A stretch of DNA of 64,000 bases from CAKMZU01 sp965248335 (GTDB taxonomy: Bacteria; Pseudomonadota; Gammaproteobacteria; Pseudomonadales; DT-91): positions 372,001-436,000 of the forward strand of contig CBDFIY010000003.1 in NCBI GenBank assembly GCA_965248335.1, written 5' to 3'. Position 1 is the first letter of the stretch, and each line of letters opens with the position of its first letter. A program made the position numbers and the translations under genes. The notes beneath the pieces are model-generated. The model searched no databases. It was not told the DNA's origin and worked only from the letters and a program-made list of their open reading frames with translations. Shown here in pieces: positions 43,240-52,570 of this stretch.

Positions 43240-46200
43240 TTGAAAGACTTACTTAATATCCTCAAGTCCCAGGGACAGTCTGAAGAGTTTGACTCAATTA
43301 AGATTGGACTAGCTTCACCTGAAATGATTCGTTCTTGGTCTTTTGGTGAGGTCAAAAAGCCAGAGACCATTAATTATCGTACTTTTAAACCAGAAAGGGA
43401 TGGTTTGTTTTGTGCGAAGATTTTTGGTCCGGTCAAAGACTATGAGTGCCTTTGTGGTAAATATAAGCGTTTAAAGCACCGTGGGGTTATTTGCGAAAAG
43501 TGTGGCGTTGAAGTAGCTCTTGCTAAAGTACGTCGTGAGCGTATGGCACATATTGAATTGGCTGCACCTGTTGCACATATTTGGTTTTTAAAGTCGCTGC
43601 CTTCTCGTATCGGCCTGTTACTTGATATGACATTACGGGATATTGAAAGAATCCTTTACTTTGAATCATATGTTGTTGTTGAACCGGGTATGACGACTCT
43701 TGAGCAGGGTCAATTACTAAACGATGATCAATATTACGAAGCGCTTGAAGAGTTTGGTGATGAATTTACAGCTAAAATGGGTGCAGAAGCAATTCAAGCT
43801 TTGATGCTTGATCTTGATTTAGTAGAAATTATTGAACAGTTACGCGAAGAAATACCGGCGACAAATAGTGAAACCAAAATCAAAAAGCTTTCAAAGCGGC
43901 TTAAGATCATGGAAGCGTTTGTTACCTCAGGCAATAAGCCTGAGTGGATGATCATGAAGGTCTTGCCGGTTCTCCCGCCAGATTTACGACCACTGGTTCC
44001 ACTTGATGGTGGACGGTTTGCAACATCAGATCTTAATGATCTATATCGTCGCGTTATCAATAGGAATAACCGCTTAAAACGCCTTCTTGATTTAAGTGCG
44101 CCAGATATCATCGTTCGTAACGAGAAGAGAATGTTGCAAGAGTCGGTTGACGCATTGCTTGATAACGGCAGGCGAGGTCGTGCTATAACAGGATCTAATA
44201 AGCGACCATTAAAATCCTTAGCTGATATGATCAAGGGTAAACAAGGGCGATTCCGTCAAAACCTATTAGGTAAGCGAGTTGATTACTCTGGCCGTTCAGT
44301 TATTGTCGTTGGGCCAATACTTAGATTGCATCAGTGCGGCTTGCCAAAGAAAATGGCTCTTGAGTTATTTAAGCCTTTTATTTTTGGTCGTTTAGAGCAT
44401 CTAGGTTTAGCGACAACGATTAAAGCAGCAAAGAAAATGGTCGAGCGTGAGCCACCAGAAGTATGGGATATCCTTGCTGAAGTAATTCGAGAGCACCCTG
44501 TCATGCTTAACCGGGCTCCAACGCTTCATAGACTTGGAATACAGGCATTTGAGCCTGTGCTGATTGAAGGTAAAGCCATTCAGCTACACCCATTAGTTTG
44601 CGCAGCATTTAACGCTGACTTTGATGGCGATCAGATGGCTGTCCACGTTCCGTTGACAATAGAAGCGCAACTTGAGGCTCGTGCTTTGATGATGTCGACT
44701 AACAATATTTTATCGCCTGCTTCCGGTGAGCCAATTATTGTTCCCTCGCAAGATGTTGTTCTTGGTCTTTATTGGATGACTCGTGAGCGGGTGAATGCCA
44801 GAGGGGAGGGGATGGTTTTCTCAAGTGTAAGTGAGGTGAGTCGTGCCTATGCAACAGGAAATGCAGATTTACAAGCAAGAATTAAAGTGCGTATAAAAGA
44901 AACTGTACGTGCAAAATCGGAAGATGGTCAGTCAATGACAGAGACAGTTAATGAGTCTCTCCTTGAAACCACTATTGGACGTGTCTTGTTGTGGGAGAAG
45001 GTGCCTGAAGGGTTGCCTTTTAGTATTGTTAATAAAGATATGAATAAAAAAGCGATCTCTAACGCGCTTGATGAAAGTTACCGTATGTGTGGATTAAAAG
45101 ATACGGTTATCTTTGCCGATCAATTAATGTATACAGGGTTCGAATACTCGACAAAATCGGGGTGTTCGATCGGTGTAAACGACTTTGCTATTCCGAAAGA
45201 AAAAGTAAAAATAATTGGTGATGCAGAAGAAGAAGTGCATGAAATTGCTGAGCAATTTAATTCAGGTCTTGTAACGCAGGGCGAAAAGTACAACAAAGTT
45301 ATTGATATTTGGTCGCGTGCAAATGACCTAGTTGCTGCAGCGATGATGGATGGAATTAGTAAGGAAACAGTTACTAATAGAGAGGGTGAGCAAGAAGAGC
45401 AGGCCTCATTTAACTCCGTTTATATCTATGCAGATTCCGGTGCTAGGGGTTCTCCTGCGCAGATTCGTCAATTGGCAGGTATGCGAGGCCTGATGGCAAA
45501 GCCAGATGGATCGATTATTGAAACGCCAATCACTTCTAACTTTAGAGAAGGGTTGAGTGTGTCGCAGTACTTTATCTCTACCCATGGTGCGCGTAAAGGC
45601 CTTGCAGATACAGCATTGAAAACAGCTAACTCTGGTTATTTGACGCGCCGTCTTGTTGATGTTGCACAAGACGTAGTCATTACAGAGGTCGATTGTGGTA
45701 CGGAACGGGGGATTACGATGACGCCCGTGATTGAAGGCGGCGACATCATCGAAACCCTAGGTGGACGAGTGTTAGGTAGAACTGTACGTAAAGATGTTCT
45801 AATGCCTGGGGCTGGTGATGAACTCGTTATCTCGGCCGGTACTCTTATAGATGAAGCATGGGTTGTCAAGCTCGACAAAATGGCAATTGACGAAATCGAA
45901 GTGCGATCGACGATTACCTGCGAATCTCGTCATGGCGTTTGTGCGAAATGTTACGGGCGTGATCTAGCGCGAGGGCATCAAGTAAATATTGGAGAAGCAG
46001 TAGGCGTTATTGCAGCTCAGTCAATTGGTGAGCCAGGTACACAGTTGACTATGCGTACATTCCATATTGGTGGAGCGGCTTCGCGAGCCACAGCGGATGA
46101 TAATATTCAAGTTAAGCATGATGGATCAATTCGTCTACATAACATGAAAGTTGTTGAGAGAGACGATGGCAAGCTTGTTGCCACATCACGATCTGGTGAA

Positions 46201-47478
46201 TTGTCTGTCGTTGATCAGTCGGGACGTGAGCGCGAGCGTTATAAGCTATCTTATGGGTCAGTAATCAACCTGAAAGATTCTGCTGCAGTTAAAGCAGGTG
46301 AGGTCGTGGCTAATTGGGATCCGCATATGCATCCGATTGTCACTGAGGTAGCTGGTCTTGCTAGGTTCAGTGGAATGGATGAGGGTATTTCTGTTACACG
46401 TCAAACGGATGAGTTGACTGGGTTAACGAATATTCGTGTGATCGACCTCAATGAGCGTCCAGCTGCTGGTAAGGATGTTAAGCCTGCAATCACTCTGGTT
46501 GATGCGGAGGGTAATGAATTATGCCTTGCTGGGACAACGATGCCGGCACATTACTTCTTACCTGCTAATGCGATTGTAGGTTTAGTTGATGGGGATGAAA
46601 TCAAAATTGGCGATGTGTTGGCTAGAATTCCTCAAGAAGGTTCTAAGACGCGCGATATTACAGGTGGTCTCCCTCGCGTCGCAGACTTGTTTGAGGCGCG
46701 AAAGCCTAAAGAGTCGGCCATTCTTGCTGAAATTACAGGTACGGTAAGCTGGGGTAAAGAAACTAAGGGCAAGCGTAGATTGGTGATTACCCCGCCAGAG
46801 GGAACAATTCTGACAACCGGTAAGCCGCATTATGAGGCGTTGATTCCTAAGTGGCGTAATTTCTCAGTATTTGAGGGCGAGAATGTTGAGAAAGGTGAAG
46901 TTGTTTCTGAGGGGCCGTCGAATCCACATGATATCCTGAGATTGAAAGGTGTTGTGGCGCTTGCTAATTATATCGTTAATGAAGTTCAAGATGTTTACCG
47001 TTTACAAGGTGTAAAAATAAACGACAAGCACATTGAAGTTATTATTAGGCAAATGCTAAGAAAAACTGAGGTCTCACAAGCCGGAGACTCAGCTTTTATT
47101 AAGGGAGAGCAGATTGAGCTATCCCGTGTGTTGGCCGAGAATGAGAAGTTAGGCGGCAGTGATAAGGTTCCTGCTCAGTATGATCGACTCCTTCTAGGTA
47201 TTACTAAGGCATCACTGGCAACTGAAAGCTTCATTTCTGCAGCGTCTTTTCAGGAGACTACGCGCGTGCTGACGGAAGCAGCTGTGCATGGTAAGCGTGA
47301 TTATCTGCGAGGCCTTAAGGAGAATGTGGTTGTTGGTAGACTAATCCCCGCAGGGACGGGTTTGGCTTATCATCAGCGACGTAAAGAGATGAAAGAACAA
47401 GATGCAGCAATGGCGAGTGCAAGTGATGTTGAAGCTGCATTGGCTGAGGCATTTGCAAGCGATACGGCAGGCATTTAA
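43240..47478 (+). CDS. rpoC: RNA polymerase beta' subunit
   Basis: RpoC holds the catalytic magnesium. The 1412-residue protein (E. coli 1407) has the zinc-ribbon cysteines Cys70, Cys72, Cys85, Cys88 and the absolutely conserved NADFDGDQ with Asp460, Asp462 and Asp464, the same numbering as E. coli. The second zinc site (CESRHGVCAKCYGRD) is present. The start is TTG 43240 with GGAG before it; no ATG or GTG gives the right N-terminus MKDLLNILK. Confidence 0.98.
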   Translation: MKDLLNILKSQGQSEEFDSIKIGLASPEMIRSWSFGEVKKPETINYRTFKPERDGLFCAKIFGPVKDYECLCGKYKRLKHRGVICEKCGVEVALAKVRRERMAHIELAAPVAHIWFLKSLPSRIGLLLDMTLRDIERILYFESYVVVEPGMTTLEQGQLLNDDQYYEALEEFGDEFTAKMGAEAIQALMLDLDLVEIIEQLREEIPATNSETKIKKLSKRLKIMEAFVTSGNKPEWMIMKVLPVLPPDLRPLVPLDGGRFATSDLNDLYRRVINRNNRLKRLLDLSAPDIIVRNEKRMLQESVDALLDNGRRGRAITGSNKRPLKSLADMIKGKQGRFRQNLLGKRVDYSGRSVIVVGPILRLHQCGLPKKMALELFKPFIFGRLEHLGLATTIKAAKKMVEREPPEVWDILAEVIREHPVMLNRAPTLHRLGIQAFEPVLIEGKAIQLHPLVCAAFNADFDGDQMAVHVPLTIEAQLEARALMMSTNNILSPASGEPIIVPSQDVVLGLYWMTRERVNARGEGMVFSSVSEVSRAYATGNADLQARIKVRIKETVRAKSEDGQSMTETVNESLLETTIGRVLLWEKVPEGLPFSIVNKDMNKKAISNALDESYRMCGLKDTVIFADQLMYTGFEYSTKSGCSIGVNDFAIPKEKVKIIGDAEEEVHEIAEQFNSGLVTQGEKYNKVIDIWSRANDLVAAAMMDGISKETVTNREGEQEEQASFNSVYIYADSGARGSPAQIRQLAGMRGLMAKPDGSIIETPITSNFREGLSVSQYFISTHGARKGLADTALKTANSGYLTRRLVDVAQDVVITEVDCGTERGITMTPVIEGGDIIETLGGRVLGRTVRKDVLMPGAGDELVISAGTLIDEAWVVKLDKMAIDEIEVRSTITCESRHGVCAKCYGRDLARGHQVNIGEAVGVIAAQSIGEPGTQLTMRTFHIGGAASRATADDNIQVKHDGSIRLHNMKVVERDDGKLVATSRSGELSVVDQSGRERERYKLSYGSVINLKDSAAVKAGEVVANWDPHMHPIVTEVAGLARFSGMDEGISVTRQTDELTGLTNIRVIDLNERPAAGKDVKPAITLVDAEGNELCLAGTTMPAHYFLPANAIVGLVDGDEIKIGDVLARIPQEGSKTRDITGGLPRVADLFEARKPKESAILAEITGTVSWGKETKGKRRLVITPPEGTILTTGKPHYEALIPKWRNFSVFEGENVEKGEVVSEGPSNPHDILRLKGVVALANYIVNEVQDVYRLQGVKINDKHIEVIIRQMLRKTEVSQAGDSAFIKGEQIELSRVLAENEKLGGSDKVPAQYDRLLLGITKASLATESFISAASFQETTRVLTEAAVHGKRDYLRGLKENVVVGRLIPAGTGLAYHQRRKEMKEQDAAMASASDVEAALAEAFASDTAGI

Positions 47479-47493
47479 AGCTGAATGCTTTAC

Positions 47494-47522
47494 TTGACTG
47501 ATCAGGAAGTGATCTATATTAT
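47494..47522 (+). promoter_or_regulatory. str operon promoter
   Basis: TTGACT (47494-47499), 17-base spacer, TATTAT (47517-47522), 15 bases after the rpoC stop and reading to rpsL. The -10 lies inside the loop of a terminator-like hairpin (47504-47531). Confidence 0.75.
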
Positions 47523-47535
47523 TCGCTTCCTATTT
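47504..47535 (+). terminator. Terminator-like hairpin after rpoC
   Basis: AGGAAGTG (47504-47511) pairs with CGCTTCCT (47524-47531), one G-U, with a 12-base loop, then ATTTTAG. The T-run is short, so termination would be partial. It overlaps the str promoter. Confidence 0.5.
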
Positions 47536-47609
47536 TAGACGTCGGAGTTGCGGCTTAATTTGCTGCAATGATGGCGAGTGCTATAAAAGCTAATTATTGG
47601 AGTTAAATA

Positions 47610-47984
47610 ATGGCAACGATCAATCAATTGGTCCGTAAGCCTCGAAAACGAAAAGCTGCTGCTAGTGATGTAAGGGCACTTCAAGGTTGCCCTCAGCGTC
47701 GTGGTGTCTGCACCCGTGTTTATACGACAACCCCTAAAAAGCCAAACTCAGCATTACGTAAAGTATGCCGTGTACGTTTGACGAATGGTTATGAAGTATC
47801 TTCCTATATTGGCGGTGAAGGTCATAACTTGCAAGAACACAGTGTTGTTCTTATTCGTGGTGGTCGTGTAAAAGATTTACCGGGTGTCCGTTATCATACG
47901 GTTCGAGGAACATTAGATACACAAGGTGTTAACGATAGAAAGCAGGGTCGTTCTAAGTACGGAACTAAGCGACCTAAATCGTAA
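47610..47984 (+). CDS. rpsL: 30S ribosomal protein S12
   Basis: S12 sits at the decoding centre. The 124-residue protein is the E. coli length. Lys43 (TTTPKKPNS) and Lys88 (GRVKDLPGV) are wild type, predicting streptomycin sensitivity. First gene of the str operon. Confidence 0.98.
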   Translation: MATINQLVRKPRKRKAAASDVRALQGCPQRRGVCTRVYTTTPKKPNSALRKVCRVRLTNGYEVSSYIGGEGHNLQEHSVVLIRGGRVKDLPGVRYHTVRGTLDTQGVNDRKQGRSKYGTKRPKS

Positions 47985-48095
47985 ATACTGCTTTTAAACG
48001 TTAAATCATATTCATCCAAAAGGTTTATGTCGTCAAAGTTGACAGTAAGGCCGGACGTAAGTTCTGGGTAAGCCTGAAGAGAAAGGTGCATAGCT

Positions 48096-48566
48096 ATGCC
48101 AAGAAGACGAGTTGTCGCGAAACGCGAAATTCTGCCAGATCCAAAATATGGAAACACAACACTGGCTAAATTCATGAACCATGTCATGGTAAGTGGAAAA
48201 AAATCTGTTGCTGAAAGTATCGTGTACGGAGCTTTAGATATAGTCCAAGAAAAACTTGGCACAGACCCTCTGCAAATATTTGAAGAAGCATTAGAAAATG
48301 TCTCTCCAAAAGTAGAAGTGAAATCACGTCGTGTCGGCGGTGCTACTTATCAAGTGCCTGTTGAAGTTAGACCCTCACGTCGTGTAGCTTTGTCCATGCG
48401 TTGGATTGTAGAATATTCACGTGGTCGAGGTGAAAAATCAATGCGTCAACGTCTTGCTGGCGAAATGATCGATGCATCTCAGGGTAAAGGGAATGCAGTG
48501 AAGAAACGTGAAGATGTACACCGTATGGCTGAAGCCAACAAAGCATTCTCGCATTTCCGTTTCTAA
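48096..48566 (+). CDS. rpsG: 30S ribosomal protein S7
   Basis: S7 nucleates the 30S head. The 156-residue protein begins MPRRRVVAKREILPDPKYG. The 111-base rpsL-rpsG spacer contains paired segments (e.g. GTCAAAGTTGAC at 48033-48044); in E. coli this spacer is where S7 binds to repress the operon. Confidence 0.98.
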   Translation: MPRRRVVAKREILPDPKYGNTTLAKFMNHVMVSGKKSVAESIVYGALDIVQEKLGTDPLQIFEEALENVSPKVEVKSRRVGGATYQVPVEVRPSRRVALSMRWIVEYSRGRGEKSMRQRLAGEMIDASQGKGNAVKKREDVHRMAEANKAFSHFRF

Positions 48567-48587
48567 TTTTAATCAGGAGATATTATC

Positions 48588-50696
48588 GTGGCACGACAAA
48601 CTCCCATCACAAGATACCGAAATATCGGTATTTGTGCGCACGTAGATGCGGGTAAGACAACGACGACAGAGCGTGTTTTATTTTACACGGGCCTTTCTCA
48701 TAAGATTGGTGAAGTTCATGATGGCGCAGCCACTATGGATTGGATGGAGCAAGAGCAAGAACGTGGTATTACAATCACCTCTGCTGCAACAACCTGTTTT
48801 TGGGCTGGGATGCAGCAACAGTTTGATCAGCATCGAGTTAACATTATAGATACCCCCGGGCATGTTGATTTCACAATAGAAGTAGAACGTTCGCTGCGTG
48901 TATTAGATGGCGCAGTAGTTGTTCTCTGTGGTTCGTCGGGTGTTCAGCCGCAGACTGAGACGGTTTGGCGTCAAGCGAACAAATACGAAGTACCTCGCAT
49001 GGTGTTTGTTAATAAAATGGATCGTGCGGGCGCCGACTTTAATATGGTTGTTTCACAATTAAGAGACCGCCTTAATGCAGTTGCGGTACCTCTGCAGATG
49101 ACCATTGGTGCTGAGGATGAATTTAAAGGTGTTGTTGATCTTGTTAAAATGAAGGCGATACTTTGGAATGAAGAAGATCAAGGTATGACATTTGAGTATG
49201 GCGATATTCCTGCGGATATTGAAGACCAGTGTCAAGAAATGCGAGAATATTTGGTTGAAGCTGCGGCTGAGGCAAATGATGAGTATACGGAAAAATACCT
49301 TGAAGACGGGGAGCTTTCTGAGGAAGAGATAATTGCCGGTATTCGTAAAAGAACATTAGCCAATGAAATTGTTCCTGTTATTGGTGGCTCAGCTTTTAAA
49401 AACAAGGGCGTTCAGGCTATGCTTGATGCCGTTATTCAGTACCTTCCTTCTCCTGCAGAAGTTAAACCAATTGAAGGTACTCTTGAAGATGGCGAGACAA
49501 TTGAGGCTAGACCTGCTGATGATGATGCTCCTTTCTCTGCATTGGCATTTAAAATAGCAACTGATCCTTTTGTTGGTACGTTAACATTTTTTAGATGTTA
49601 TTCGGGGCGCCTTGAAAGTGGAACGGCTGTCTATAACTCTGTAAAAATGAAAAAAGAGCGCGTTGGCCGTATGGTTCAAATGCACTCTAATGACCGACAA
49701 GAAATTAAAGAAGTGTTGGCGGGTGATATAGCTGCAGCTATTGGCCTTAAAGATGTGACGACAGGCGATACGTTGTGTGCTCAAGATCGTAAAATTGTTT
49801 TGGAGCGCATGGAGTTTCCTGAGCCTGTTATCTCGGTAGCAGTTGAACCTAAATCTAAGGCAGACCAAGAAAAAATGGGAATTGCGTTAGGTAAGCTTGC
49901 GCAAGAAGATCCTTCTTTCCGTGTTAAGACTGATGAGGAAACAGGTCAGACAATCATCTCTGGGATGGGTGAGTTGCATCTTGATATACTTGTAGATCGT
50001 ATGCGCCGAGAATTTAGTGTCGAAGCTAATATCGGTAAGCCGCAAGTTGCCTACCGTGAAGCAATTACAAAAACGTGTGATATCGAAGGGAAGTTCGTTC
50101 GACAGTCAGGTGGTCGTGGTCAATACGGTCATGTGTGGATTAAGTTTGAAGTTAATACAGATCCAGAAGCTGACCCAGACAAGCTTACATTTGTAAATGA
50201 AATTGTTGGTGGCGCGGTGCCGAAGGAGTATATTCCGGCGGTTGCGAAGGGTATTGAAGAGCAGATGCAAAATGGTATTCTTGCAGGTTATCCTTTGCTG
50301 AACCTTAAAGCGACACTGTATGACGGTTCATTCCATGATGTTGACTCGAACGAAATGGCTTTTAAAGTTGCAGGGTCGTTGGCAACGAAGAAGCTCTCTG
50401 CGGAGGGTGGGGCGCAATTGCTTGAGCCAATGATGAAGGTTGAGGTTGTAACGCCTGAAGAAAACATGGGTGATGTTGTCGGTGACTTGAATCGTCGGCG
50501 TGGAATGATCTTGGGGATGGAAGAAAACACATCTGGTAAAGTTGTGAATGCTGAAGTGCCTTTGGGTGAAATGTTTGGTTACGCTACTGATCTTCGAAGT
50601 CAGACGCAAGGCCGAGCTACTTTTACCATGGAGTTTGAAAAATATTCTCCGGCTCCTTCTAATATCGCAGAAGAAATTATATCTAAAAACAGCTAG
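48588..50696 (+). CDS. fusA: Elongation factor G
   Basis: EF-G drives translocation and ribosome recycling. The 702-residue GTPase starts at GTG 48588 (SD CAGGAG) and has AHVDAGKTTTTE (G1), DTPGHVDF (G3) and NKMDRAGADF (G4), with all five domains. Standard length. Confidence 0.98.
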   Translation: MARQTPITRYRNIGICAHVDAGKTTTTERVLFYTGLSHKIGEVHDGAATMDWMEQEQERGITITSAATTCFWAGMQQQFDQHRVNIIDTPGHVDFTIEVERSLRVLDGAVVVLCGSSGVQPQTETVWRQANKYEVPRMVFVNKMDRAGADFNMVVSQLRDRLNAVAVPLQMTIGAEDEFKGVVDLVKMKAILWNEEDQGMTFEYGDIPADIEDQCQEMREYLVEAAAEANDEYTEKYLEDGELSEEEIIAGIRKRTLANEIVPVIGGSAFKNKGVQAMLDAVIQYLPSPAEVKPIEGTLEDGETIEARPADDDAPFSALAFKIATDPFVGTLTFFRCYSGRLESGTAVYNSVKMKKERVGRMVQMHSNDRQEIKEVLAGDIAAAIGLKDVTTGDTLCAQDRKIVLERMEFPEPVISVAVEPKSKADQEKMGIALGKLAQEDPSFRVKTDEETGQTIISGMGELHLDILVDRMRREFSVEANIGKPQVAYREAITKTCDIEGKFVRQSGGRGQYGHVWIKFEVNTDPEADPDKLTFVNEIVGGAVPKEYIPAVAKGIEEQMQNGILAGYPLLNLKATLYDGSFHDVDSNEMAFKVAGSLATKKLSAEGGAQLLEPMMKVEVVTPEENMGDVVGDLNRRRGMILGMEENTSGKVVNAEVPLGEMFGYATDLRSQTQGRATFTMEFEKYSPAPSNIAEEIISKNS

Positions 50697-50725
50697 TAAA
50701 ATATTTTATTAAAGAGGAGACAATT

Positions 50726-51949
50726 GTGTCTAAAGAAAAATTTGAACGTAATCTCCCCCATGTCAATGTGGGGACAATCGGCCATGTTGACCATGGAAAA
50801 ACTACACTTACAGCTGCTTTAACGCGTGTGGCAGCAGAAGTTTTTGGCGGTGAAGCAGTTGCATTTGATGGTATCGATAATGCACCCGAAGAGAAGGAGC
50901 GTGGTATTACCATCTCAACATCTCATGTTGAATATGAAACAAAGACGCGTCACTACGCGCACGTCGATTGCCCAGGGCATGCTGATTATGTTAAGAACAT
51001 GATAACTGGTGCTGCTCAAATGGATGGTGCAATACTTGTTTGTGGTGCGACCGATGGTCCTATGCCTCAAACACGTGAACATATCCTTTTGTCGCGTCAG
51101 GTTGGTGTGCCATATATCGTAGTTTTCTTGAATAAAGCTGACCTTCTTGCTGAAGATTGCGGTGGCGTTGACTCTGAAGAATACGAAGAGATGAAAGAGT
51201 TGGTTGAGATGGAGTTGCGTGATCTCCTTTCTGAGTATGACTTCCCTGGTGATGATACTCCAATCATTTGCGGTTCTGCGTTGATGGCGCTCAATGGTGA
51301 AGATGAGAATGGGCTAGGAACATCTGCCGTTAAATCGTTGCTAGAAGCTCTCGATACTTATATTCCTGAGCCTGAGCGTGACATTGATCAGGCATTCTTG
51401 ATGCCTGTGGAAGATGTGTTCTCTATCTCGGGTCGTGGTACGGTTGTGACAGGTCGTGTAGAGCGTGGTGTTGTTAAGGTGGGCGAAGAGATAGAAATCG
51501 TCGGCATTAAAGAAACTACTAAAACGACATGTACGGGCGTTGAAATGTTCCGTAAGCTGCTTGATGAAGGTCGGGCGGGTGAAAATGTCGGCGTACTTTT
51601 GCGAGGAGTTAAGCGTGAAGACGTTGAGCGTGGGCAGGTGCTTGCAAAGCCTGGAAGTATCAATCCTCATACCAAGTTTGATGCGGAGGTTTACGTACTG
51701 ACTAAAGATGAAGGTGGACGTCATACGCCATTTTTTAAAGGTTATCGACCACAATTCTATTTCCGCACAACTGATGTTACGGGTGCTTGTGAGTTACCTA
51801 CGGATGTAGAAATGGTAATGCCTGGTGATAATGTTCAGATGGCCGTTACTTTAATTCACCCTATTGCAATGGATGAAGGTCTACGTTTTGCTATCCGAGA
51901 GGGTGGAAGAACTGTAGGCGCCGGAGTAGTTGCTAAAATCACTGAATAG
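50726..51949 (+). CDS. tuf: Elongation factor Tu
   Basis: EF-Tu carries aminoacyl-tRNA to the A site. The protein has 407 residues against about 394-397 in E. coli and Pseudomonas. G1 is GHVDHGKT (19-26), G3 DCPGHAD (81-87), G4 NKAD (136-139). The extra length is mostly an approximately ten-residue insertion right after G4 (LAEDCGGVDSEEYEEMKE, 141-158). All other blocks, including the C-terminal GGRTVGAGVV, are normal. Start is GTG 50726. It is the only tuf in this window; a strong terminator follows. Confidence 0.97.
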   Translation: MSKEKFERNLPHVNVGTIGHVDHGKTTLTAALTRVAAEVFGGEAVAFDGIDNAPEEKERGITISTSHVEYETKTRHYAHVDCPGHADYVKNMITGAAQMDGAILVCGATDGPMPQTREHILLSRQVGVPYIVVFLNKADLLAEDCGGVDSEEYEEMKELVEMELRDLLSEYDFPGDDTPIICGSALMALNGEDENGLGTSAVKSLLEALDTYIPEPERDIDQAFLMPVEDVFSISGRGTVVTGRVERGVVKVGEEIEIVGIKETTKTTCTGVEMFRKLLDEGRAGENVGVLLRGVKREDVERGQVLAKPGSINPHTKFDAEVYVLTKDEGGRHTPFFKGYRPQFYFRTTDVTGACELPTDVEMVMPGDNVQMAVTLIHPIAMDEGLRFAIREGGRTVGAGVVAKITE

Positions 51950-51962
51950 TATTTTTCTCGCC

Positions 51963-51990
51963 AAAAAAAGCCGATTTTTCGGCTTTTTTT
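51963..51990 (+). terminator. Terminator of the str operon
   Basis: AAAAAAAGCCGA (51963-51974), TTTT loop, TCGGCTTTTTTT (51979-51990): perfect 12-bp stem ending in seven T. Symmetrical, so it could act on both strands. Confidence 0.92.
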
Positions 51991-52073
51991 GTGCTTGCTG
52001 AATCTAAAGTTGTTGAATTGAATTTAGCATCCGCCCTGTGAGTATAAAAGTCAAAATAAGTAAATGAATTGCG

Positions 52074-52102
52074 TTGACAAATATTCGTTAGCCCTTTAGA
52101 AT
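52074..52102 (+). promoter_or_regulatory. S10 operon promoter
   Basis: TTGACA (52074-52079), exactly 17 bases, TAGAAT (52097-52102), then TCCGCC. Near-consensus. The predicted leader to rpsJ (52165) is only about 55 bases. Confidence 0.85.
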
Positions 52103-52164
52103 TCCGCCTCCTTTTTGCAGTGTGCTACTGCGAAGGGGTTAAAATAAAGTTGGAGAAGGTATAC

Positions 52165-52476
52165 ATGCAAAATCAGCGTATCAGAATTCGCTTAAAAGCT
52201 TTTGATCATCGTTTGATTGATGTTTCAACAAGTGAAATTGTAGAGACAGCTAAGCGAACAGGTGCTCAAGTTCGTGGCCCTATACCGCTACCAACAAGAA
52301 AAGAACTGTTTACCATATTGGTCTCTCCTCATGTAAATAAAGATGCAAGGGATCAGTATGAGATCAAAACACATAAGCGCCTGCTTGATATTGTTGAGCC
52401 AACAGAGAAAACTGTTGATGCATTAATGAAGCTTGACCTTGCTGCAGGTGTTGAAGTTCAAATTAGTCTTGGTTAG
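52165..52476 (+). CDS. rpsJ: 30S ribosomal protein S10 (NusE)
   Basis: S10 is a 30S head protein and, as NusE, part of antitermination and coupling complexes. From ATG 52165 it has 103 residues, as in E. coli, beginning MQNQRIRIRLKAFDHRL. The frame reaches back to 52120 but would lie in the leader; TTGGAGAAGG is the SD. Confidence 0.98.
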   Translation: MQNQRIRIRLKAFDHRLIDVSTSEIVETAKRTGAQVRGPIPLPTRKELFTILVSPHVNKDARDQYEIKTHKRLLDIVEPTEKTVDALMKLDLAAGVEVQISLG

Positions 52477-52570
52477 TTAGTTTACATTCCCGTCTTTTAG
52501 CTCGGGTGTAACGCTTACTTTGGTGAGCGGCCGTAGAGGGTGTTAGCCCCGTACACAAGAGGTTTTACAT

